A stretch of DNA of 64,000 bases from UBA7455 sp026713185. GTDB taxonomy: Bacteria; Pseudomonadota; Gammaproteobacteria; Pseudomonadales; Azotimanducaceae. The position numbers and the translations under genes were made by a program. The notes under the pieces are model-generated. The model saw only the letters and a program-made list of their open reading frames with translations. It ran no database searches and was not told where the DNA came from. Location of the stretch: positions 372,001-436,000 of the forward strand of contig OY762456.1 of the NCBI GenBank assembly GCA_963665785.1, read 5' to 3'. Shown here piece by piece: positions 54,292-63,332 of this stretch. Every line of letters starts with the position of its first letter. The first letter of the stretch is position 1.

Positions 54292-55554
54292 TCAGCTTCT
54301 TTTCATTGAATCAAAGAATTCTTCGTTGGTTTTTGTTTTTCTCATCTTGTCCAACAGGAATTCGATAGAAATAAGGTCATCCATTTCGTGCAGAATCTTT
54401 CTCAGGATCCAAACCTTCTGGAGTTGCCCGTCGGTCATCAGCAGGTCTTCTCTCCGGGTTCCTGAACGTCGGATATTGATGGCAGGATAAACACGCTTTT
54501 CTGCAATCTCTCTTTCCAGATGCAGTTCCATGTTACCCGTTCCCTTGAATTCTTCGTAAATCACCTCGTCCATCCTTGAACCGGTGTCGATAAGACAGGT
54601 AGCGATGATTGTCAGGCTACCGCCTTCCTCAATGTTTCTGGCGCGACCAAAAAATCGTTTTGGCTTTTCCAGCGCATGTGCATCAACACCCCCGGTCAGT
54701 ACTTTTCCTGATGCAGGAATAACGGTGTTGAAGGCACGGGCAAGTCGGGTAATCGAATCCAGCAGTATGACAACATCGGTTTTTGATTCGACCAGGCGCA
54801 TGGCCTTTTCGATAACCATTTCACTGACCTGTACGTGTCGTGAAGGTGGTTCATCAAATGTACTGGCGACGACTTCCCCACGTACTGAACGTTGCATCTC
54901 GGTCACTTCCTCCGGGCGTTCGTCTATCAGAAGGACAATGAGATGGCATTCCGGATTGTTGCGCATGATGGACTGTGCGATGTTCTGCAGTATGAGTGTC
55001 TTGCCTGCTTTGGGTGGAGAAACTATCAGCCCCCTCTGACCTTTACCAACAGGCGCGGTCAGATCAATAATGCGCGATGTCAGATCTTCGGTACTGCCAT
55101 TGCCGGCTTCTAGCGCCAAAGGGATGTCCGGGAACAGCGGTGTCAGGTTTTCAAACAGTATCTTGTTTTTGGATTCTGCAGGGTCGGTAAAGTTGATTTG
55201 ATCAACTCTGATTAAAGCGAAGTAGCGTTCTCCATTATCCTTTGGGGGTCGAATTTTACCGGAGACGGTGTCGCCGGTTCTGAGATTAAAACGTCGAATC
55301 TGGCTTGGTGAAACGTAAATATCATCAGGGCCTGCCAGGTAAGATGAATCTGACGACCTTAAAAAGCCGAATCCATCCTGCAGTATCTCCAGTGTGCCAT
55401 CGCCATATATTGATTCGCCGCTCTTCGCGTGTTTTCGTAAAACGCTGGCAATGATCTCCTGCTTTCTGGAGCGTGCCAGGTTGTCCATGCCCATCTCCTG
55501 AGCAATTTCGAGCAAGTCAGGAATAGGTTTGGTTTTAAGGTCAGTCAAGTTCAT
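54292..55554 (-). CDS. rho: Transcription termination factor Rho
   Basis: This 420-residue protein starts at ATG 55554 (MNLTDLKTKPIPDLL), as in other Rho proteins; the frame upstream to 55620 is leader. The RNA-binding cold-shock-like domain includes GTLEILQDGFGFLRS and YVSPSQIRRFNLRTGD. The Walker A is SPPKAGKT, the Walker B is VVILLDSITRLARA, and the R-loop/C-terminal RRSGTRREDLL is present. It is a hexameric RNA helicase that ends transcription. The 270-base leader (55555-55824) after trxA has no gene; rho leaders are commonly autoregulated. Confidence 0.97.
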   Translation of the reverse strand: MNLTDLKTKPIPDLLEIAQEMGMDNLARSRKQEIIASVLRKHAKSGESIYGDGTLEILQDGFGFLRSSDSSYLAGPDDIYVSPSQIRRFNLRTGDTVSGKIRPPKDNGERYFALIRVDQINFTDPAESKNKILFENLTPLFPDIPLALEAGNGSTEDLTSRIIDLTAPVGKGQRGLIVSPPKAGKTLILQNIAQSIMRNNPECHLIVLLIDERPEEVTEMQRSVRGEVVASTFDEPPSRHVQVSEMVIEKAMRLVESKTDVVILLDSITRLARAFNTVIPASGKVLTGGVDAHALEKPKRFFGRARNIEEGGSLTIIATCLIDTGSRMDEVIYEEFKGTGNMELHLEREIAEKRVYPAINIRRSGTRREDLLMTDGQLQKVWILRKILHEMDDLISIEFLLDKMRKTKTNEEFFDSMKRS

Positions 55555-55824
55555 AAGTCGGATTTCTGTTTGAGGAAAAATTTTTAGAGTGCGCGTAATG
55601 CGCGGATTCTCAATTACCAAGAATTCAGAGAGTGTAAAGCTGGAAGGATGATTTCGAGGGGCGCCTTCCCCTTAACCTGTGTTTGTTTGCTGCAGTATTT
55701 TCAGCGTCAGAAGGTGTTTCGAATCATCAACAAATTATTGAATATGTACAAAATGCGGTTTTTTACGGTACTTGTCAACCTTTTAATGATTTCTTGTCAA
55801 GATTCTGCTGCGATGTGGATGGTC

Positions 55825-56148
55825 TTATAGATAGCTGTCCAGGAATGCGGTGAACCGGGATTTGGATATAGTTCCGACACTGGTAGCCTCTACCTCACCA
55901 TTTTTAAACAGCATAAATGTGGGGATGCCGCGAATGCCATACTTCGGTGGTGTACCTTCATTGTTATCAATATCGAGTTTGCAGACTTTTATCTTGCCAT
56001 CGTACTCGGATGCCAGTTCTTCCAGTACCGGCGCCATAGCCTTGCAGGGGCCGCACCATTCTGCCCAGTAATCAACCAGCACCGGTAAATCAGAGTTTAG
56101 AACCTCGTTTTCAAATGTATCATCCGAGACGTTTGTGATGTCCGTCAT
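55825..56148 (-). CDS. trxA: Thioredoxin 1
   Basis: This 107-residue protein has the active site Trp31-Cys-Gly-Pro-Cys35 and the cis-Pro loop GIRGIPTFMLFKNGE. A short insert, NNEGTPPKYG, replaces the usual NPGTAPKYG. It is the general disulfide reductase of the cytoplasm. It is upstream of rho, the usual trxA-rho order. Confidence 0.96.
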   Translation of the reverse strand: MTDITNVSDDTFENEVLNSDLPVLVDYWAEWCGPCKAMAPVLEELASEYDGKIKVCKLDIDNNEGTPPKYGIRGIPTFMLFKNGEVEATSVGTISKSRFTAFLDSYL

Positions 56149-56247
56149 CGTTATTTCTCCATATCAGTGCAAAAAACGGTTATCCTAATCTTCTGCATGT
56201 AAATTAACAATACTATTCGGGGGATAGTTTTATTAATGAGGCTGTTC

Positions 56248-56394
56248 GCAGATGGCTTTGGGGCATTCATTTGCTTCAGCGTCTGCGCGTCCCTCCGGGA
56301 TTCCCGCGCTTCCCCCGAGAGCCTGTAGTCTCTCTCCTCCAGCTCGGCGCTCCGACATTATGCTTACGCAAACGAACACCCCAAAGCCATCTGC
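56248..56394. repeat. 147-bp hairpin repeat, copy 1
   Basis: The outer arms are GCAGATGGCTTTGGGG (56248-56263) and its exact reverse complement (56379-56394), continuing as an imperfect pair for about 33 bases. The inside holds a nested stem, CCGCGCT/AGCTCGG, around the hairpin GAGAG-cctgtagt-CTCTC. The same design with other arm bases is found at 63186-63332. A degenerate ATTCGGGGGATAGTTTTATT unit lies just to the left. It lies between trxA and hemB with no coding frame of its own. Confidence 0.85.
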
Positions 56395-56453
56395 TGTGGG
56401 TCCGACATCGTGTGTCAAATCCATTTGTTGTGGGTCGGACTTTGTGTGTGTTC

Positions 56454-57443
56454 TTATTTAATTAATGCCGCGGCCTGTTGGGCGAAATAAGTCAGAATTG
56501 CATCCGCGCCGGCTCGTTTCATGACAACCAGTGATTCATGAATGACCTTTTTGTCGAGCCAGCCGTTTTCTATTGCGGCCATGTGCATCGCATATTCTCC
56601 GCTGACCTGGTAGACCATGGTGGGCGCCCCAAAGGTATCCTTAACCCGCCGGACGATATCAAGATACGGCATGCCGGGTTTTACCATCACCATGTCGGCG
56701 CCTTCCTCCAGATCAAGTGCTACTTCCTGCAGTGCTTCATCACTGTTGGCAAAATCCATCTGGTAGGTATGCTTGTCGCCCTTGCCCAGATTAGCCGAGG
56801 ACCCGATTGCATCCCGGAATGGTCCGTAATAGGAAGATGCATATTTAGCTGAATATGCCAGAATCTTTGTGTTGACGTCTCCATCATCTTCCAGCGCTTC
56901 GCGTATCCGGCCAATTCGTCCATCCATCATGTCTGATGGTGCAATCACATCCACGCCGGCTTCTGCCTGTGACCTGGCCTGTTTGACCAGGGTATCTAGC
57001 GTAACGTCGTTCAATACGTATCCTGAATCATCTATGATGCCGTCCTGGCCATGGACAGTGAACGGGTCGAGGGCGACATCCGTCATTACGCCCAGTTCGG
57101 GGAAACGGTCTTTCAGTGCCCGGACTGCTGTTTGTACCAGTCCATCGGGGTTCCAGGACTCTTCTCCCAACAACGATTTTTTTTCTGCAGGTACGACCGG
57201 AAACAACGCTACCATGGGGATACCCAGCGTCATGGTGTACTCGCAATCTTGCAATAACCTGTCCACGGTCAGGCGTTCTATGCCTGGCATACTGGGTACC
57301 GGTTCTGTCCGGCCCTGGCCTTCAATCAGGAATACAGGATAGATAAGATCATCCGCAGTCAGGTTGGTCTCTCGCATCAGCCGGCGGGAAAATGAATCTC
57401 TGCGCATTCGGCGCATTCGGGTTTTCGGGAAACTTCTGACCAT
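56454..57443 (-). CDS. hemB: Delta-aminolevulinic acid dehydratase (porphobilinogen synthase)
   Basis: This protein of 329 residues has the Schiff-base lysines Lys200 (AYSAKYASSYYGPFR) and Lys255 (MVMVKPGMPYLDI). The metal site reads TDVALDPFTVHGQDG, with Asp instead of the Cys set, so this is the magnesium-type, non-zinc enzyme. It condenses two aminolevulinates to porphobilinogen, feeding HemC (49501). The repeat copy 1 follows its stop by 60 bases. Confidence 0.96.
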   Translation of the reverse strand: MVRSFPKTRMRRMRRDSFSRRLMRETNLTADDLIYPVFLIEGQGRTEPVPSMPGIERLTVDRLLQDCEYTMTLGIPMVALFPVVPAEKKSLLGEESWNPDGLVQTAVRALKDRFPELGVMTDVALDPFTVHGQDGIIDDSGYVLNDVTLDTLVKQARSQAEAGVDVIAPSDMMDGRIGRIREALEDDGDVNTKILAYSAKYASSYYGPFRDAIGSSANLGKGDKHTYQMDFANSDEALQEVALDLEEGADMVMVKPGMPYLDIVRRVKDTFGAPTMVYQVSGEYAMHMAAIENGWLDKKVIHESLVVMKRAGADAILTYFAQQAAALIK

Positions 57444-57500
57444 ATTGATATCTCGGATACCGATGTCACATTATCCCAGCGTATGGTCAGTTTGTCATAT

Positions 57501-57550
57501 ATTCCGGGGACAGTTTACTTAATTGAGATTGTTCGCAGATGGCTTTGGGG
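57501..57550 (+). repeat. Partial copy of the hairpin repeat with REP-like unit
   Basis: ATTCCGGGGACAGTTTACTT at 57501 is followed by AATTGAGATTGTTC and then GCAGATGGCTTTGGGGCATT, after which similarity to the 147-bp repeat ends. The first unit resembles the short REP-type sequences dispersed in gammaproteobacteria. It lies in the 270-base gap between hemB and the luciferase-like gene. Confidence 0.7.
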
Positions 57551-57713
57551 CATTGGAAGTTTTCACCCGGTGATCAAAATGCGTTAGCATTGTCCTCGCG
57601 ACTCGAGCATCAGATTCACGACTCCCTGCATTCCATTCTGTCGAATGGCCTTGTAATGTCAGCGATTCGGATTGAAGTGAGTTTTCAGCCAGGATTACAG
57701 CCAGGAAACAGTT

Positions 57714-58991
57714 ATGAAATTTGGAATTTTTTATGAACACCAGTTGCCACGACCCTGGTCGGACAATATTGAATTGAAACTGTTCCAGGATGCTTTGGAG
57801 CAGGTGGAACTGGCGGACCGGATTGGTATTGACTACGCGTGGGAAGTGGAACATCACTTTCTGGAAGAGTATTCCCATTCTTCATCGCCCGAGATTTTCC
57901 TGGCGGCGGCATCCCAACGGACCAAAAATATCCGGTTGGGTCACGGCATACGACAGGTAATTACCAACTACAATCATCCGGCGAGAACGGCCGAGTGTAT
58001 TGCAACACTTGATCTGGTTTCGAATGGACGGGTTGATTTCGGCACGGGCGAGTCATCGGCTATCCTGGAACTGGGCGGCTTTGGTATTCCGGTCAGCTCC
58101 AAGCGTGAGCAGTATCTTGAGGCAACGGAACAGATCGCCAACATGTTGACGATGGACCCTTATCCAGGATTCAAAGGAAAGTACTTTGAGATGCCTTGCA
58201 GAAATATCGTACCCAAGCCTGTGCAGAAACCGCATCCTCCGATCTGGGTTGCCTGTTCCAGCCGTGAAACCATCAAACTGGCGGCGCAGCTTGGTATCGG
58301 TGCGTTGACTTTCGCCTTTGTCGATCCTGAAGAGGCCAGTCATTGGGTAGATGAGTACTACAACATTATCAAGAGCGATGAATGTGTTCCCATAGGACAT
58401 GCTGTTAACGCCAATATCTGTATGGTCACCAGCTTCTCACTGCATCATGACCGGGAAGTCGCAATAGCGCGGGGTCTGGAAGGGTTTGAATTCTTTGGTT
58501 TTGCACTGGGTTCCCTGTATGGGTTCGGCGAACATAAACCCGGGAGGACCAACCTGTTCGAACAGTTCAAGTCAATGCGGCAAAAACATCTTGTGGATAA
58601 TCCCATTGATATAACACTGGCACTGACGGCTGAAAAAGGGGGTATAGGCACTCCGCAGGACATGAAAACACATCTCAAGAAGTTTGAGAAAGTCGGTGTG
58701 GACCAGGTGACCTTTATCCAGCAGGCTGGGATGAACAAACACGAACATATCTGCGAATCTCTCGAACTGTTCGCATCGGAAGTCATGCCGGAATTCAAGG
58801 AGAGAGAAGCTGCCCGGGAAGCTGCAAAGGCAGAGGAACTTGCGCCTTATATAGAGGCGGCAATGAAACGTAAACAGTATATGCAGCCGCTGACGGATGT
58901 TGAGATCCCGATCTTTCCCGCGTTGGGCCGTTCTGTCGTTGAAGGCAAGGCCGATCCGAACAAACAGGCTCAAGGTCAGGGCAGTCAGTAA
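57714..58991 (+). CDS. Luciferase-like (LLM class) flavin-dependent oxidoreductase
   Basis: This protein of 425 residues shows KFGIFYEHQLPRPWSDN, EVEHHFLEEYSHSSSPEIFL, IRLGHGIRQV and GRVDFGTGESSAILELGGFG, which are hallmarks of bacterial-luciferase-like monooxygenases using reduced FMN. The C-terminus beyond residue 350 is a charged helix (EFKEREAAREAAKAEELAPY). It is a single gene between hemB and dsbB with its own promoter region. Its substrate is unknown. Reduced flavin could come from the Fre-like protein. Confidence 0.8.
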   Translation: MKFGIFYEHQLPRPWSDNIELKLFQDALEQVELADRIGIDYAWEVEHHFLEEYSHSSSPEIFLAAASQRTKNIRLGHGIRQVITNYNHPARTAECIATLDLVSNGRVDFGTGESSAILELGGFGIPVSSKREQYLEATEQIANMLTMDPYPGFKGKYFEMPCRNIVPKPVQKPHPPIWVACSSRETIKLAAQLGIGALTFAFVDPEEASHWVDEYYNIIKSDECVPIGHAVNANICMVTSFSLHHDREVAIARGLEGFEFFGFALGSLYGFGEHKPGRTNLFEQFKSMRQKHLVDNPIDITLALTAEKGGIGTPQDMKTHLKKFEKVGVDQVTFIQQAGMNKHEHICESLELFASEVMPEFKEREAAREAAKAEELAPYIEAAMKRKQYMQPLTDVEIPIFPALGRSVVEGKADPNKQAQGQGSQ

Positions 58992-59003
58992 CCGGGCAGT
59001 TGT

Positions 59004-59522
59004 TCAGCCTGCGTCAGGTCTTACCATCTGCAATATGCCGGGAATGATCAGACCGGCAAAGCCCAGTAGAGCCCATCCCGGAATACTGATGCCAATCAGG
59101 CTCCATGACACTTCGGCACAGGTACCATCTCCGGCAAAGACCATGGCGATTACTTCTGTCAGCGGGAATACGTCCAGCAGATAATCCAACCCTGGTCCGC
59201 AGGCGGGGATTTGACTTTCCGGCAGACTTTGCAGCCACAACTGCCGCATTGCAGTGCCGGCGCCCAGGCCGGAAAAAAGTACAACGATGCCACCGTAGAT
59301 TCGAATGCCGGTAACGCCAGGGTTATGAACAGCCGCCACCAGCGCAGTGAGCCCGACAGCAATGACCATGATGCGTTGCACAATACAAAGTGGGCAGGGG
59401 TCCAGATTCATTTGATGTTCCACATAAAGCGCCACAGCCATCATCGCCACACACGCAATGAACAGCAGCATGGAAATGGTTCTGGAACGTGGCAGGAAAT
59501 TTAAAATCTGGTTGGTTTCCAC
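59004..59522 (-). CDS. dsbB: Disulfide bond formation protein DsbB
   Basis: This protein of 172 residues has four membrane helices, the first Cys pair Cys43-x-x-Cys46 (DPCPLCIVQR) and the second pair Cys108 and Cys135 (IPACGPGLDY, GDGTCAEVSW). It reoxidizes DsbA using quinones at the inner membrane. It converges with the luciferase-like gene (12 bases). Confidence 0.95.
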   Translation of the reverse strand: METNQILNFLPRSRTISMLLFIACVAMMAVALYVEHQMNLDPCPLCIVQRIMVIAVGLTALVAAVHNPGVTGIRIYGGIVVLFSGLGAGTAMRQLWLQSLPESQIPACGPGLDYLLDVFPLTEVIAMVFAGDGTCAEVSWSLIGISIPGWALLGFAGLIIPGILQMVRPDAG

Positions 59523-59583
59523 CCGGAATTCCTTTACTGGAGACTAGGAAGCTGTCCGAGAACAGTATAGCGGAAAAAGAAGT

Positions 59584-60174
59584 TCAGCATTGGTGTTGTT
59601 CTATCCAGTCGAACACGAAAGATTCCAACTGTGGAAAGAATTCTTTGAAATCAGCCTTCAGATCGTCTCCAAATTCCTCAAACTGGCAATATGCATTTGC
59701 CAGCGGGTTTTCCCGCTTTAACCTGCCTGACAGATAGTTGAAAGAGTGTTCAATAAAGGCTGTTTTCCCATATTGTTCCAATGACCTGTGCGCCTGCATT
59801 CTTTGGCAGCGTTCCAGCGTTGCAGCGGGCAGCAAATCAGAATGCCTGAGTACCTGTTGCAGTATATCCTGGCAAAACAGATCCAGTGGACGGTCATCAT
59901 ATTGCTGCCAGTCCACGGCCAGGAAATGGTCAAAAATGATGTCTGTGATAATGCCGCCATACCTTCGAAATTTCCTGTCAAGACGTGTGTGGCTGTTGAG
60001 CACTACCGGATGTGCATCTGTAAACGCGTCAATGACACGATGTAATTGAATCCCGAGTTCTATTTCCGGTGAGTATTGACCATTGAGTCTGCCTTTGATG
60101 TCATCTGCCAGGAAGTTTCCTACCAGCAGTTGTGGTGTTGCAGAGGCGAGTTTGATATGAGCGAGATGATTCAC
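59584..60174 (-). CDS. acpH: Acyl carrier protein phosphodiesterase
   Basis: This 196-residue protein begins MNHLAHIKLA and has VGNFLADDIKGR, IQLHRVIDAFTDAHP and ITDIIFDHFLAVDW, the His/Asp metal ligands of the AcpH (HD-like) family. It removes the phosphopantetheine arm from holo-ACP. It overlaps the gshA stop by four bases, so the two are cotranscribed. Confidence 0.9.
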   Translation of the reverse strand: MNHLAHIKLASATPQLLVGNFLADDIKGRLNGQYSPEIELGIQLHRVIDAFTDAHPVVLNSHTRLDRKFRRYGGIITDIIFDHFLAVDWQQYDDRPLDLFCQDILQQVLRHSDLLPAATLERCQRMQAHRSLEQYGKTAFIEHSFNYLSGRLKRENPLANAYCQFEEFGDDLKADFKEFFPQLESFVFDWIEQHQC

Positions 60175-61739
60175 ACGGCAGGATTCTCCATAAGGTCTTG
60201 ATAGTCCTTATGCATGTCTGCAATGTAATCCGGGAATGGTAATTCGGTCTCTGCTTCCCGGTGGACCTGTTCAACACGCGATTTATCAGCCATCTCTTTG
60301 AAAGATTCGAGTTCTTCACGGTTGAGGGGCTGATCCAGGAAATGAGTTTGATAACCGTGAGCAAGTTCCATGGCATAGTCCTGGAATGTTTTACCCTGCA
60401 GCGCATCAAGCATCCTGGAGGCGGGTGTTTCTCCGGTATTGACAAGTTTTCTCAGTTGTTCGGTGACTGCATTGCCGTGTTCCCCGGATGCTGATTCCGC
60501 ATCCAGCACCGCGGCAACCTGAGCAAGATCCTTCAGTACTGCTTCACCCCAGGTTTTCAGTGAGATCTTTTTACCGCGATCATCCAGATAGACATCCCCC
60601 CGGCCATGCTGGACAACAACCTGCATGTTGTCGTTCACAGCTTTGCACAGGTAATCATCGTGTACAGGACTCGGTGTCAGCAGGCAATACAATATCAGGG
60701 TATCCATGAAGTGGATTGTCCTGGCGTCAATTCCGAGAGGGGCATACGGGTTGATATCAAGAAGTCGGACTTCAATATATTCAACGCCGTCCTTCCTGAG
60801 TGCCTGTAACAGATTCAATCCCCCCGAAGTCACTCTTTTCGCCCGTATGGTGGTATAGAACTCCGCCTCGGACTGAAGAATACTGGTGTTGACCTGGATG
60901 ATGCCCGGAACATCCTGTTGTAAATCCCGGTACGGGGTATATTCAGTGCAGATTGATTCTGCCAGGGTCCTGATATAATCATCTGCAGTGTTGTAACAGA
61001 TATTGATTAAACCCGACTGCGTGTCGCTTTGATAGCCCAGGCCTCCGTTACGCAATGAAGTCGCTTCCGGCAGAAACCAGGTTTGATCATTCAATCGCTG
61101 AAGATTGTGCTGGCGTCCGGTTATAAAGGAATCAGACAGCGCCGGGGAAGCACCAAAGAGATAGGTAGGCAACCAGGATAATCGTCTGAAGTTGCGCATC
61201 AGGTCGAAATAGCGACGGGTGCGAAAATCATCAATGTTCTCGCTGGATTCTTCATAGGTCGCAAGTACAGGCCAGAAGTTGTCCGGAAAAGAAAAATTGT
61301 AATGAATTGCACAGATCGTCTGCATGGTCCTGCCATATCGATATCCGAGACCACTGCGGTAGGTGGTTTTCAGTTTTGCGAGATTTGACGAGCCATACTG
61401 TGCCAGTGGAATTTCGTTGGATGGCGGGAGTCTACAGGGCATACTCGCCGGCCAGAGGATTTCCCCATCAAGACCTGAATAAATGAATCGATGAATATCA
61501 TTGAGCTGGTTCAATGCGTCCGACACGGATTGTTGGACTGGCGTGATGAGTTCCAATTGTGATTCGGAAAAATCAGTCGTGATCATTGGATGACAGAGCT
61601 TGGAACCCAGAAACCCGGGATGTGGGGTTACAGCCAGTTGGCCGGACGAATCGACCCTCAGAGTTTCACGCTCAAGTCCACGATTAAAACGCAGGATGTC
61701 AGGTTGTTTGCCTGCGATTGATTTCAGGTTGTCCAGCAT
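60171..61739 (-). CDS. gshA: Glutamate-cysteine ligase
   Basis: This protein of 522 residues shows RGLERETLRVDSSGQLAVTP, TTDFSESQLELITPV, LTPSPVHDDYLCKAV and YIEVRLLDINPYAPLGID. It is the proteobacterial type that makes gamma-glutamylcysteine, the first step to glutathione. It starts three bases after the hslR stop and overlaps acpH. No gshB is in the window. Confidence 0.96.
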   Translation of the reverse strand: MLDNLKSIAGKQPDILRFNRGLERETLRVDSSGQLAVTPHPGFLGSKLCHPMITTDFSESQLELITPVQQSVSDALNQLNDIHRFIYSGLDGEILWPASMPCRLPPSNEIPLAQYGSSNLAKLKTTYRSGLGYRYGRTMQTICAIHYNFSFPDNFWPVLATYEESSENIDDFRTRRYFDLMRNFRRLSWLPTYLFGASPALSDSFITGRQHNLQRLNDQTWFLPEATSLRNGGLGYQSDTQSGLINICYNTADDYIRTLAESICTEYTPYRDLQQDVPGIIQVNTSILQSEAEFYTTIRAKRVTSGGLNLLQALRKDGVEYIEVRLLDINPYAPLGIDARTIHFMDTLILYCLLTPSPVHDDYLCKAVNDNMQVVVQHGRGDVYLDDRGKKISLKTWGEAVLKDLAQVAAVLDAESASGEHGNAVTEQLRKLVNTGETPASRMLDALQGKTFQDYAMELAHGYQTHFLDQPLNREELESFKEMADKSRVEQVHREAETELPFPDYIADMHKDYQDLMENPAV

Positions 61740-61742
61740 TGG

Positions 61743-62132
61743 TTAGCGGTTCCGGTCAAGAAACTGATGTAACTGGCGACGACTCTTCTTCCCCGGTTTA
61801 TTTTCCGAGATGATGGTCGAGCCAGCTGCCCGGCGTTGCTCAGCGGCCAGTTCACGTTTCTCAATGCTGGCTGGTGTTTCCTCATATAGCAGTCTTGCTT
61901 CGGGTGCACCACGCCTCTGCTCTGAAATGCCTTTGACTATTATGTGTTTTTCATCCCATCCCTGCCGTACCCGCAGTTCGTCATTGATTGAAACTTCTTT
62001 TCCCGGTTTGCCGCGGGCGCCGTTGACACGGACTTTTCCACCATCAATGGCTTCCTTTGCCTTGGATCGTGTTTTGAAAAAGCGCGCGGCCCACAGCCAT
62101 TTATCGAGCCGGGTTCCGTTCATGCTGAGCAT
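61743..62132 (-). CDS. hslR: Heat shock protein 15 (S4-domain RNA-binding)
   Basis: This protein of 129 residues has the S4 RNA-binding domain at the start (LDKWLWAARFFKTRSKAKEA, IDGGKVRVNGARGKPGKEVS) and a basic tail (PGKKSRRQLHQFLDRNR). In E. coli, Hsp15 binds 50S subunits that carry a stalled nascent chain. ATG 62132 or 62123 may be the start. It is the first gene of the hslR-gshA-acpH run. Confidence 0.9.
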   Translation of the reverse strand: MLSMNGTRLDKWLWAARFFKTRSKAKEAIDGGKVRVNGARGKPGKEVSINDELRVRQGWDEKHIIVKGISEQRRGAPEARLLYEETPASIEKRELAAEQRRAAGSTIISENKPGKKSRRQLHQFLDRNR

Positions 62133-62333
62133 TCGAAAATGTACAGTAACCGGATCAAGGCCATAACTTCGGTGGAATTCTGTTGTCTGCCAGGCAGAAT
62201 TACATCCATATCGATTTTATCCAGACAAGAACCGGTCAATTAAAGCGCAAATAAGGTGGGTAAGTAAAACAAGCAAGTTGTTCCGGGTCCATGATTGGTG
62301 TTCAATGAGCAATTGCTAATACGAGGATCGGCG

Positions 62334-63170
62334 ATGCTGGATATATTGCCCGGGATAATGGAAATCAGCCGAAATGCGGGCAACGCGATTCTCGATGTTT
62401 ATGCAGAAGACAGTTTCGGCATTAAAATCAAGGACGATGATTCCCCGCTCACCCGTGCTGATTTGGCCTCACACAGGATTATTGTCAACAGTCTGGCTCA
62501 GATGGCGCCGGAGATCCCTGTCTTGTCGGAAGAATCTGACCCCATCGATTTCTCAGAGAGGAAACACTGGCGGCAGTATTTCCTGGTGGACCCGCTGGAT
62601 GGCACCAAAGAGTTCATTAATCGCAATGATGAATTCACTGTCAACATTGCATTGATAGAGAATGGGATTCCGGTTATGGGAGTTGTTTTTGTACCGGTGC
62701 AGAATGTCCTGTATGCCGGAACCCAGCTGGGTAAGAGGTCGGCTTTTATTGAGAAACAGGGTCGACGCAGTCCCATTCGCGCCAGACAACTGGCAGGGCA
62801 TTTGAAGGAAAACAGACCTGTGACTGTTGTCGCAAGCCGTCGACATGGTGTAACAGCCTTGTCTGAATTGATGAAACGTATGGAACAACACTTCCCTAAG
62901 ATTGAGACTATCAACATGGGGAGTTCACTCAAGTTGTGCCTGATAGCGGAAGGTAAGGCGGACTTTTATCCACGCCTGGTGCCAACATCGGAATGGGATA
63001 CGGCTGCGGCACAGGCTATCGTCGAGGCGGCAGGTGGTGTGGTAATGGACGCAGGATTACATTCGCTGCGGTACAACAGCAAAGAGGACATCCTTAATCC
63101 GGATTTTTTTGTTGTGGGGGACCCTGACTACCCATGGGAAAGTATTCTGCATACAGGAAGTGGAACCTGA
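62334..63170 (+). CDS. cysQ: 3'(2'),5'-bisphosphate nucleotidase
   Basis: This 278-residue protein starts at ATG 62334, behind ACGAGG, in preference to the longer frame. The lithium-sensitive phosphatase motifs are VLSEESDPI, VDPLDGTKEFINRNDEF and PTSEWDTAAAQAIVEAAGG, with the metal-binding acidic residues in place. It turns PAP into AMP, clearing the by-product of sulfate assimilation and of sulfotransferases such as the one at 42264. Confidence 0.93.
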   Translation: MLDILPGIMEISRNAGNAILDVYAEDSFGIKIKDDDSPLTRADLASHRIIVNSLAQMAPEIPVLSEESDPIDFSERKHWRQYFLVDPLDGTKEFINRNDEFTVNIALIENGIPVMGVVFVPVQNVLYAGTQLGKRSAFIEKQGRRSPIRARQLAGHLKENRPVTVVASRRHGVTALSELMKRMEQHFPKIETINMGSSLKLCLIAEGKADFYPRLVPTSEWDTAAAQAIVEAAGGVVMDAGLHSLRYNSKEDILNPDFFVVGDPDYPWESILHTGSGT

Positions 63171-63185
63171 TTAACTAGTGTGTTC

Positions 63186-63332
63186 GCAGATGGCTTTGGG
63201 GCATTCATTTGCACCAGCGTCTGCGCGTCCCTCCCGGATTCCCGAGCTTCCCCCGCATGCCTGTAGTCATGCTCCTCCAGCTCGGCGCTCCGACATTATG
63301 CTGGTGCAAATGAACACCCCAAAGCCATCTGC
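63186..63332. repeat. 147-bp hairpin repeat, copy 2
   Basis: This copy has the same length and outer arms as copy 1 (GCAGATGGCTTTGGGG at 63186-63201 and its reverse complement at 63317-63332). Inside, CCGAGCT pairs perfectly with AGCTCGG around GCATG-cctgtagt-CATGC. Several differences from copy 1 occur in both arms at once and keep pairing. It lies 15 bases after the cysQ stop. Confidence 0.85.
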
